Position numbers and translations under genes: made by a program. A stretch of 64,000 bases of DNA from assembly GCA_977006965.1 (NCBI GenBank), contig OZ345369.1, forward strand, positions 868,001 to 932,000. Direction: 5' to 3'. This document shows positions 43,473 to 51,848 of the stretch, in pieces; position 1 is the stretch's first letter, and the number at the start of each line of letters is the position of its first letter. The notes under the pieces were generated by a model. The model was not told the origin of the DNA. It worked only from the letters and a program-made list of their open reading frames with translations, and did no database searches. This stretch comes from Phymatolithon calcareum (lineage: Eukaryota; Rhodophyta; Florideophyceae; Hapalidiales).

Positions 43473-45126
43473 TGTCTATTTGACGGAAATTTTCCCTCAA
43501 TTGAGGGAATGAGATTTATATAATTTTTGCACACACATCTACTCACTATCGGTCACATCGAATGCGTCCAGCTCATGGATATCTTCAACATGCTTAGCGA
43601 AACAGTTCCTACCAGTAGAAGTACCGCAAAAGTATAGCGCTGCACCGTCGAACCTATTACATGATGAGCACACAAGAGTTGTCTTCTTGACTTTGCACAC
43701 TCTGCAGTTGTCTTGCACAGCAAAAGTAGTCATCATGCCATTCGCGGTATTCCTTTTCTTTGTCGTCGGCTTTAAGTGGGTTCCAACACCACTCCCAGAG
43801 GCTAATGAACGTTCAGGAGTAACTGAACGTCGACGCGTATGCGCGCATCGAAGGAGTTATCGATAAGTTGCTGAGCCAGTACTTCATAATATCTTCGCTG
43901 CGTTATGTGGTCCTGCGACTCTGGATGAGCACCAGAGAACAGAAACCAGCTATCAACCACGCAGATTGACAGAAGTGATGTGCTCACTCGAAATGACCAG
44001 TCGTGGGTGCGTACTTTCTTCGCCATGTCCAAACCATCTTGTCGACATCGATTGTGTCTGTCGATTTGCGCGCACGCAGAGTAATATGTCTCGCATAATT
44101 CAGGCTGGGGCACGGAGAGTTTCACACGAGAAGGTCCATTGTCAAGCTGACGCCAGCGAACACGATTGTACGGCTTACCTTCCATGGTCGTAGAGGGTGT
44201 CGAAATAAAATATCGCCGTTCTCTGTCAACCCTCATAGCCGCCATCATGGAAGGTAGTCTCCGTTGACAGTGCCAAATCTCCAGAACTGACGGGGAACCC
44301 TTCCCCCAATCGGGCATAGCACCTTCCTCTCATACCATGCCACGCCATGAGCAACAGTAGTCAGCTCGCGGTCGGGTGTGAGGATATCAAGCTCCTCTTG
44401 TGTCGCTTGGTCCCAAGAGCCTTGCAACGCGTAGGCAAGAGAGCCAGGGCGAGGTCGTTTAACGCTTCTGAGAGTTTCTGCCGAGCTTTTGAGGCCTTTT
44501 GAAGAGCTTTTGGTTGCCACTGGAGTCATTGAGCTGGCGTTTCGCGATGAAGATTGGCGCAGGTGAGTACTGTAAGCGGGCCTTGGCGTTGACGCGCTTT
44601 GCCGCTGCTGGTTCGGTTTAAGCTGCTGAGCGACTGAAATATCATCGTCAGCGCTCCCTGCCTTGATGTTAACAATCTTAACTGTCGAAATATTAGTCTT
44701 CATCACCGGTTGCCAAACTAGCACCCATTTCACGCGAAGTGATGTGCTCGCGCGACGGTTAATTTCGTCCACAAGTACCTCTTGAACTGTGCCGTTCACC
44801 TTTTTAGACTTGTACAAGGCCCCATATAGTCTGCAGCACTCTGCGAGACTGGTTACAGACGTTGCTTTTGAGTGTACGGGTGCACTGACCACTCGGCGCG
44901 GGTCTTTTTCTCGTGGCATGGTGGATGTGATTCTTGTAATTGACCAGCACATTTTCGTTTCCAGAGCCGAGCGAAGCTTTTATATCCTTTTAGTTCCGGT
45001 ACTCCTCACGCAGAGCACGACCCCTCCTTACTAAATATGGCGCGAATGACCCGTTCCGCATTCTTTTTACAAACTTTTTTGAGCTTTTAAAACGCCCCTC
45101 AATTGAGCGGGTTCGTCAAATAGACA
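43473..45126 (-). mobile_element. piggyBac-family element, copy 3, internally deleted
   Basis: The element is 1,654 bp with perfect 13-bp ends TGTCTATTTGACG and CTAG at 43469-43472 and 45127-45130. The transposase on the minus strand lacks its catalytic middle, making this a non-autonomous deletion derivative. The CTAG at its right end is shared with the start of copy 4. Confidence 0.93.
43539..44919 (-). pseudogene. piggyBac transposase lacking its catalytic core (copy 3)
   Basis: It starts MPREKDPRRVV at 44919. The N-terminal ~220 residues are uninterrupted and close to copy 2. They then jump directly to the region MMAAMRVDRERRYFIST, omitting about 290 residues with both main catalytic Asp. 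A frame change near 44245-44317 marks the deletion junction. A further break near 43800 precedes the zinc-finger tail (CRVCKVKKTTLVCSSCN). Confidence 0.88.
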
Positions 45127-45130
45127 CTAG

Positions 45131-47109
45131 TGTCTATGTGCCGAACGTCCTCAATTGAGGACCCAGTCCTCAAATGAGGACGGATTCAAAAGCTCGGAAA
45201 AGTTTGTAAATCGAACGCAGAACGGATCATCTTCGCCATTACTGAAAAGTCGAATTTGTGTAGTGGGTGAGGATTACCGCAACTACTACCTTAAAATCTC
45301 TTCGTTCGGCGCTAGCAACGAAAATATAGTGGTCACCCAGAAGTACCAGACCTGCCATGCCACGAGAAAAAGTCCGGCCCCGCGTGGTCGGTACATCCAT
45401 ACACACAAAGGAAGCATCGGTGGCAGGTCTCGTAGAATGCTCCAGACAATATGGAGCCTTTTCCAAGTAAAAAAGGGTGCGTGGTATCGTGCAGGAGGTA
45501 CTGGAGAAAAACTGAATGGTCGCGCGAGCATATCACTTTGCGTAAATGTGTCATAGTTTGGCGTTCGCAGAAGAAGACTAATTTTAAGACAGTCAACCTG
45601 TTCAACGTCAAGATAGGAGACACTGAAGATGGCATTGCAGAAGCTCACCAGTCTTGAACCGAGCCAACACCGGCAAAGCGCAGTACCACCTAGGACTGCT
45701 TACAGTGCTCATCCTCGCCCATCTTCATCGCGAGGCGCCAGTTTATCATCCACAGTCACAATCAGAAGCTCATCAAATAGACAAAAAAGCATCCATAAAA
45801 CCTTTACCATCTCTAAACGCCTTTTTCCGGGCTCTCTCTCCTACGTCTTGAAGGGCTCTTGGGACCAACCATCACATAACGAACCTGAAGTCCTCGTGCC
45901 TGACCGCGAGCAGAATACTGTCGCTTTTGGGGAACCATGGTACGAGCGCCAAGCTTCAGGACCGAATCGGGTCTAAGTTTCATCTCAGTTCTGAAGACTT
46001 TGCGCTCTTACCAGAGACATCTTATCAGAAAATGATGGTATTGGTATTCATACAGAGTAAGTTTGCGTCATGAAGATTTTTCCCCAAGTTCACATGGGAA
46101 ATTTTTCTGCTCTGGCGTTCGCTAAGCTGAGAATAATTGGACAACAAGAGACTGCATTGACAGAGATGATTGAGTTTTTCGGAATAATTATCCTCATGAC
46201 AAGAGTTGAGCTCAGCGCCGAGAGCAATTTTTGGAGGGCAACAAGGCCAATTAAGTATCTCAACTCTCCTTCTTCTTCAAAGACTGGTATGCCGCTCGCC
46301 GAACACTTCCAGTGAATATCATTCACTGCGCAACCAAGTGGAACATGTAGTCTGCGCAGCACCGCTGGTCGCTCGGTCAAGATTCTGTCGATGCCATATC
46401 TGACCCCAGAAAGCGCACTGTGCCTCCGTCGGACCTGAGATGCTTCCGTGAGTCCATATCCCGTTGGTATGGGAACGGAGGTCACTAACCGGAGAACGGT
46501 TGAGAGATACAGCACTCGGCGAGTGGAAGAAGTGCGATAATCCTGCATCTTCAACAAGTGCGACTATAGTTCATAGGAGTCATCAACTCTTCTGGCAATT
46601 TGCGTGATTGGATGACTTTTATTCTCAGGTGCCCGTGCAGAGGGTCAGCAGCACATGAAGCAGCGAAGATATTGTCAAGTGATGTTCGAGCAACTCATCG
46701 GTAACACATTTGCCACGCGCATTACTCGTCGACGTTTCGTCGCTAAAAAACGTATATTTGCATTCGCGAGCGGTGTTAGAACCCTCTTAACTCCCAAGAA
46801 AAAGAAAAGGAGGACTCAGGATATCATAGTGACTACTTGTGCTGTTCAAAACAACTGCTAGTTGGGAAATTCAAGACGAAGACCCTCTTGTGCTCATATT
46901 CTAATAGGCGTGAAAATGCCACACTATATATTTGTGGCGCTTCTACTGGCAGGAATGTTTCGCTAAGCACGTTGAAGACTTCCTTGAGCTTCACGCTTTT
47001 AACGAGCCTGATAGTGCCTAGCTTTCGTTTCCAAAACTTAAATCATTTTCAGTCCCCAACTGAGTAAAAATGTGTCCTCAATTGAGGAAAAAATCTTGGC
47101 ACATCTATA
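45131..47109 (+). mobile_element. piggyBac-family element, copy 4, degraded
   Basis: It starts TGTCTATGTGCCG directly after the CTAG it shares with copy 3. The right end near 47095-47109 is a decayed inverse (TTGGCACATCTATA). Subterminal TCCTCAATTGAGGA palindromes are present at both sides. The duplicated CTAG on the right is lost. Confidence 0.78.
45357..47021 (+). pseudogene. piggyBac transposase remnant (copy 4)
   Basis: The start MPREKVRPRVVG at 45357 is kept, but stops follow after about 38 codons. The sequence corresponding to the catalytic region is largely deleted between about 46500 and 46600. The finger tail survives up to about 47021. Confidence 0.8.
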
Positions 47110-47181
47110 CCGCTTGTGCCCATGCCCGTGCCCGAATTTTAGGGCATATTATTGGTTGAACGGTACTGTAATTTCTCATTC

Positions 47182-47274
47182 GGAAGCAAAACGGGCAGAA
47201 CGGGCAGAACAGGACAGTTAACTTCTTTCCCTCGGGAAAGAAGTTAACTGTCCTGTTCTGCCCGTTTTGCTTCC
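47182..47274. repeat. Long hairpin with a 9-bp tandem duplication in one arm
   Basis: The left arm 47182-47231 and right arm 47234-47274 are exact complements except that the left arm carries CGGGCAGAA twice and the right arm once. The loop is two bases. It lies inside the inverted-repeat element. Confidence 0.93.
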
Positions 47275-47378
47275 TATTTGGCACGAAATTTCGATTTGGC
47301 GCGAAGACAATGCTTTTTTACCCCTCCATGACCCCTTCGTACTGATTTTGCTGTTCGCTGTTGTCATTAGTGTCGACG

Positions 47379-47627
47379 ATGGATGCGCAAAATACTGTAG
47401 TTATTGTGGGCAGCATCGTCACTGTCTTGCTATCGCTTGTTGACATATCGTTTGGCGACAAGCTTGAGAGGCGATTTCGCTCAGCATCGCGTAGACGTGA
47501 TCGGCAGTGTTTCGAACGCGTTATCGGTCTTTTGAGTGACTCCGAGTTCAAAAGAGCTTTTAGACTACTACGGGAGCGGCCGGGGACTGCAGTCGCATTG
47601 CGAGCCCCTGTACGGTCATGGACTTGA
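47379..47627 (+). CDS. Possible small membrane protein, unrecognised
   Basis: There are 82 residues from the ATG at 47379. An N-terminal hydrophobic helix (NTVVIVGSIVTVLLSLVDI) is followed by an Arg-rich stretch LERRFRSASRRRDRQCF. An overlapping frame (47618-47797) adds a second hydrophobic segment WVTWVVFIAFCATVSAII. Both lie within the inverted-repeat element, so this may be its cargo, one frameshifted gene, or noise. Confidence 0.25.
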   Translation: MDAQNTVVIVGSIVTVLLSLVDISFGDKLERRFRSASRRRDRQCFERVIGLLSDSEFKRAFRLLRERPGTAVALRAPVRSWT

Positions 47628-47920
47628 ACAGTTCTCGTGCTCCTCCGATTTGCCCGTTGTGCTGGGTTACCTGGGTGGTATTTATCGCTTTCTGTGCAAC
47701 GGTCAGCGCGATCATTAGTTTCCACAAATTGGAGAATAGTGCAGTACGAGCAAGACGGTGGGTGAGCCCAGCCATGCATGGATGCAGTCATCTAAAATAG
47801 AATGTCTGACACAGGGCATACTGTACATAATCCGGTATAGACTAGGTGGGAATTGCCCAGTTCTACTGTAATTACATCGGGCAGGCACGGGCACGGGCAT
47901 GTGCGGTATAGACCGAGCCT

Positions 47921-48298
47921 CATAGTAAATTTCCTCATGGAAAAACATTGTTTGCATCTGGCTTATGATACGAGTGGCGATAATTTGCACCAGTAAATTT
48001 ACAGTAGGCCCCTACATCGAGGTATCATAAGGTATGCAACCAATGTTTACACTGTAAACGGTTGTTACTGTTTTTATGCTTATCATAAAGTGCTTACATA
48101 CAATTCAGCTCACTTTATGATATTGTCAACCATGGAAAACAAGATTCGATGTATCGCATAAGCGACCAGACTTGCCTCTGCATCTCACCTACTGTACCTG
48201 CAGTACAGTACACTCTTCTTTATGATCCGAAGTAGTCCTTCGCTCACTACTCACTGTTCCAGCTGCACATTCATCTCGTCGCCTTTCGGGTAGGCGCC
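47921..48298. other. Upstream region of the MFS gene
   Basis: AT-rich sequence with short dyads (TTTACACTGTAAA near 48046) and a double TACTGTAC...GTACAGTAC cluster at about 48191-48212, some 90-110 bp before the ATG at 48299. No gene is seen. Confidence 0.5.
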
Positions 48299-50098
48299 AT
48301 GTTGTCGAGGAAGACCTCTGCCTCGGCAGTGCTGAAGTCGACGCGGCACTCTTGGAACGTTTTCTCGAGCTCAATCCTATGCATGGTGACAGCGGGAACT
48401 GTATATTGGTTCCCGGCTCTCGGTCAGGGTCTTTCAACGCATCTGAAGCTTTCAGAAGGTGAAATCACTACCGTTTTGGCGGCCGTGAATACTGGTTCTC
48501 TCTTTGGTTTCATCGGTGGTATGCTCTACCGTCGTGTCGGTTCGAAACGAACTACAATACTCGCCTCATTGTGCGTCAGTTTATCCTATTTCGGTCTCGG
48601 TTTTCTCGTCCGCTATCAATCGAAGAATGCATTTCCGGTTGTGGTATGTCTCGCAGTGTGCATGGTCACGGCATCATATGCTGTGTATAGTACAGCGATG
48701 GCAACTGCCGCAGCTGCCTTTCCGAAGGCGCAGCGCGGGCGAATCATGGGCTTTTTGACTGCCATGTTTGGCATGTCGGGTGGCGTGTGTGGCGTTTTGC
48801 AGGCTGCATTCTTTCCAACTATTCAGCATACTGAGCACCTCCTTTATTTTGTTGCGATCCTCACTGCTACCCCGATCGCCATCGCCGTTTTCCTATTTCC
48901 GGATTCTTCAACTGCCGTTTCGGCCTCTACAAGAGCCGCTTCAAGCGGTACGGAAAGTACGCCCTTAATTTCGACAGCATCGGAGGGAATTGCAAGACGT
49001 GCTCCTGTGCCCGAAAGATCGACATCGACATCTCCGAGCTCAGATGCAAAACTAATAGCCGTAACATACGCCATTGCAGTGGCCATCGTGGCTGATTTGC
49101 AATTCGGAGCGTACGCTGCGTGGACTAATTCCGTGCGGATTGCATTGCCAGATCTACTTGCAAACTGGGCCCTTGAAATGGGAATTCCGCCAATTTTGAG
49201 AGCCGAAGTGCTCTGTGCATTGATCCTTGTCATGCTTTTGTTTTCATTTGCATTTCTTCCGTTCTGTTTCCGTGAATCGGAATATCCGTCTCGTGCTTCC
49301 CTCGGAATTGAGGCATCCGAGGAGGAGACTGTAGAGGATGCGGCAATGCCCTTCCGAGATGTAGTCCACGACTTCCGATTTCAGCTCTTGGTCCTCGCCT
49401 TTTTCATTCTACCGGGCTGTGGGTCAATCACCACTCTCGTACAAGCCACCGGCGTCGTAGCGTCTCGTATGTTACCTGGCTTTCACAACGAATCTGTCCC
49501 TTCTACAGTAGCAACTGGTGACTCTATCGGGCGGGCAGTACGGGCGCTCATCGTCGCCTTCAGTGCATGCAACATGATGGCGCGACTTATCGCAGGTGCG
49601 ATTGCTGACGTGGGTGGATCAGCGATTAAACGGGAGTCCTGGAAACTGCGTGTGTTACAGTTCGACATCGTGTTGATGACTTGTGCGATGCTCGGGGTGG
49701 CATTCGCAAAGGCGTGGACACTTATCATCACTGTCGGAGCTGTGGGGTTTGCACACGGTACCTTTTTTGCAATCACGCCCACGCAAGCTTCGAGCTGGTT
49801 CGGAGTGGATGGATTCCCGCTTAATTTCGCAGTTGCTGGAATCGGCGTGTCCGTTGCGTCGGTCAGTGTTAGCTCATGGGTGACGACACTCGTTGCCGGA
49901 TACGTAATGAAATCAAACTGGATTGAGGTCACGTTGAGCCCTTCGCATGATGTGACACAAAAGTTTTGCTCCGGCTTGATGTGCTACGCGCCAACATTCT
50001 TGACTGTAGCTCTCATGAACTGCGCTCTGCTGGGGGCGTACATGGTGATGCACAAACGCATTGTTTTTGTCTCTGTGAAACTTCGGTGTTCCAGGTAA
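48299..50098 (+). CDS. Nodulin-like major facilitator superfamily transporter
   Basis: The protein has 599 residues and about 12 hydrophobic helices in two six-helix halves split by a Ser/Thr-rich cytosolic loop (about 210-255). The start of the membrane part, SWNVFSSSILCMVTAGTVYW with LSEGEITTVLAAVNTGSLFG, fits the nodulin-like N-terminal family of MFS carriers. The GGMLYRRVGSKRTT segment corresponds to the conserved basic loop 2-3. Substrates of this family are mostly unknown, and nothing here points to one. Single exon. The first ATG is used because the protein reads as complete from it. The gene converges on the fibrillin gene 232 bp downstream. Confidence 0.85.
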   Translation: MLSRKTSASAVLKSTRHSWNVFSSSILCMVTAGTVYWFPALGQGLSTHLKLSEGEITTVLAAVNTGSLFGFIGGMLYRRVGSKRTTILASLCVSLSYFGLGFLVRYQSKNAFPVVVCLAVCMVTASYAVYSTAMATAAAAFPKAQRGRIMGFLTAMFGMSGGVCGVLQAAFFPTIQHTEHLLYFVAILTATPIAIAVFLFPDSSTAVSASTRAASSGTESTPLISTASEGIARRAPVPERSTSTSPSSDAKLIAVTYAIAVAIVADLQFGAYAAWTNSVRIALPDLLANWALEMGIPPILRAEVLCALILVMLLFSFAFLPFCFRESEYPSRASLGIEASEEETVEDAAMPFRDVVHDFRFQLLVLAFFILPGCGSITTLVQATGVVASRMLPGFHNESVPSTVATGDSIGRAVRALIVAFSACNMMARLIAGAIADVGGSAIKRESWKLRVLQFDIVLMTCAMLGVAFAKAWTLIITVGAVGFAHGTFFAITPTQASSWFGVDGFPLNFAVAGIGVSVASVSVSSWVTTLVAGYVMKSNWIEVTLSPSHDVTQKFCSGLMCYAPTFLTVALMNCALLGAYMVMHKRIVFVSVKLRCSR

Positions 50099-50330
50099 GC
50101 ACTGCGGAATTATTATCGAGGCTCAGAATGCGAGGCTGTTGAAGGAATGGATAAGGTGACGTTGTTCTTTTACGGTGCTGTAGTCTGAAAATGCTACACC
50201 ATCTCGAGAGCAGAGCCTTGACGCATTCTGCGTTGCTGGAGCTCCCGCGAAAGTCCAGCCTGTCGATATTCTTCAGGGTCTGCACTGTCTGCCTTGCAGT
50301 GTGCACAGCACGGGACAATCCTCACGGAAT

Positions 50331-51080
50331 TCAGGACGCCTTCGTTGCTCTCTCAAACACAAAAATATCGCCGGACGCACTTCGCCCTATACGAATGCGA
50401 TCCCCGCAATACGTTGTTTCAAGCACGGCCTTCGAATCCGCTCTCAGTTTTGTACGTCCCATGAGTTCCGCCTCTGCGTATGTCACTTCAAGCATGGTAC
50501 CACTCTTACCAGTAAGACGCCACTTTCCGGTGAGTGTGTTTTCACCGTTCATTATGCCGAGCACGGACACGCTCTCCGCTGTACGCGCACGCCCGTTGCG
50601 CTCCAGGGATACCTGTACCTTTGTACATTTTGCACCGGGGAGTGACCCAAGTCCCGTGATACTTCCTGAATTTTTGATCACAGGTCGACTGTCCGTGAGC
50701 AACAAGGTCCATCTACCGGGCATTAGCGCTGAAAGCCGCGAGCCGCCCTTTGCGAAACCCGCTCGTGTTGTTTCGAGTTCGCGTGCGACGGACAAAGCGC
50801 TTGCGAAGAGATCAGGTTTCTTCACATAGCGCTCAATTCGGAAATCGCACGCGGTTTGTAATTGCGCAATCGCAGTGAGCAAATCGCTCACCAGATTCGC
50901 CTCCACTGCATCTATGCTCCCACTTTTTGGCGCTTTGGCGCGCCAGCGATATGCAGTTTGGCGCCGCGCTACTGGCAATTTACTGGCATGTAGTGGGCAT
51001 AATGCGGGCTTTGAAGTGGGGGCTATTACCGGAATTGGTGTCGATGATATCCACGTTAGCGATGGTGTGGTTGCAGGCAT
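50331..51080 (-). CDS. Plastid lipid-associated protein (PAP/fibrillin family)
   Basis: The protein has 249 residues. The first ~45 are rich in Ser, Thr, Pro and basic residues with few acids, consistent with a plastid transit peptide. The mature part begins with the helix DAVEANLVSDLLTAIAQLQT. It carries the family landmarks GRWTLLLTDSRPV, the beta-strand region LTGKWRLTGKSGTMLEVTYA, and the C-terminal signature TYCGDRIRIGRSASGDIFVF. Fibrillins bind lipids of plastoglobules and thylakoids, often under light or oxidative stress. The gene is evidence that the organism has a plastid. No intron is needed. Confidence 0.88.
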   Translation of the reverse strand: MPATTPSLTWISSTPIPVIAPTSKPALCPLHASKLPVARRQTAYRWRAKAPKSGSIDAVEANLVSDLLTAIAQLQTACDFRIERYVKKPDLFASALSVARELETTRAGFAKGGSRLSALMPGRWTLLLTDSRPVIKNSGSITGLGSLPGAKCTKVQVSLERNGRARTAESVSVLGIMNGENTLTGKWRLTGKSGTMLEVTYAEAELMGRTKLRADSKAVLETTYCGDRIRIGRSASGDIFVFERATKAS

Positions 51081-51296
51081 TGTGTGTTCCTTTCACTCAG
51101 GCGGGGAGTGCGAACGGTTTGCCGAGGAAGTTAGATGTGAAGGATGTGTGTTTGAGGTGCACAGGAGAATTTTAGAGCATTGATCAATAATTGTGGCCAC
51201 ATTGTGCCTATTTGCCGTGCGAGATATATGAGATTCATTCCCGAGCGGAGCTGTCTTTTCCATCATACTGCATGCAGTCTCCTGCAAGTAAAGATT

Positions 51297-51774
51297 CTAG
51301 GAACATTTCTTGGATACTGTCAGAGCAATCGTAGGCTGGAGCATGGTAGTTAGGATGCAAGAGATAAGAAAGCCCTGCACAAGGTTGCTAACTGTTTCCA
51401 CAAAATGAGATAAACTGAAAGTTGGAACGACGACTTCTGCCGCTGTCTCCTTGTATTTGTTGCTGACTTGGAAAGCGATGTAGACGACAATAGGGCCGAG
51501 AGGATCATGGCGATGATAGCTGAATGGTTCGTGACTATTTGCGCGTTGTCCTCCAGCTGTTTGAGATAAAGTGCAGGACATAGATGAATGGGAGTAATGA
51601 ATGGAGTTGCAAAGACAGAAATGCCTATTCCTGGATTCTCGGTGAGCGAGGGCACCTTTGCGCAGAAGCAGAAGCTGACCATGAGGCTGATATTAAATTG
51701 AGCCCCAAAGACGCGGCACATTCTTTCGCAAAGTCTGCAGTCCGCTGTACCTTGTGCTTATTCGTACCATCCAT
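51297..51774 (-). CDS. Possible spliced gene with hydrophobic C-terminus, unrecognised
   Basis: An ATG at 51774 opens a coding-like frame (MDGTNKHKVQRTADFAKECA) that stops after about 48 codons. Another minus-strand frame ending at 51297 reads YHRHDPLGPIVVYIAFQVSN and FVETVSNLVQGFLISCILTT. They differ by one frame, so an intron or frameshift would be required. One candidate acceptor (...CAAACAG) lies near 51562, but no clean donor was settled. The family is unknown. Confidence 0.25.
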
Positions 51775-51848
51775 GATCTAAATTTGTCAACCTTTGGCTA
51801 TGGATACGGTACCAATATTTAGTAAATTGTTAGTAAACTTCCTTCACT

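Larger units (their letters stand above)
47104..47920. mobile_element. Putative small inverted-repeat element
   Basis: TCTATACCGC followed by repeated GCCCGTGCCC units occurs at 47105-47134 and, inverted, at 47881-47919. Both ends continue inward with degenerate ACTGTAATT/AATTACAGT sequence. The left end overlaps the decayed right end of piggyBac copy 4. No convincing target duplication was found, so the borders are approximate. Confidence 0.45.

Noticed and set aside
45155-45556. 133-codon frame at the start of piggyBac copy 4
   Set aside because: It is in a different frame from the transposase and consists of terminal and N-terminal element sequence.
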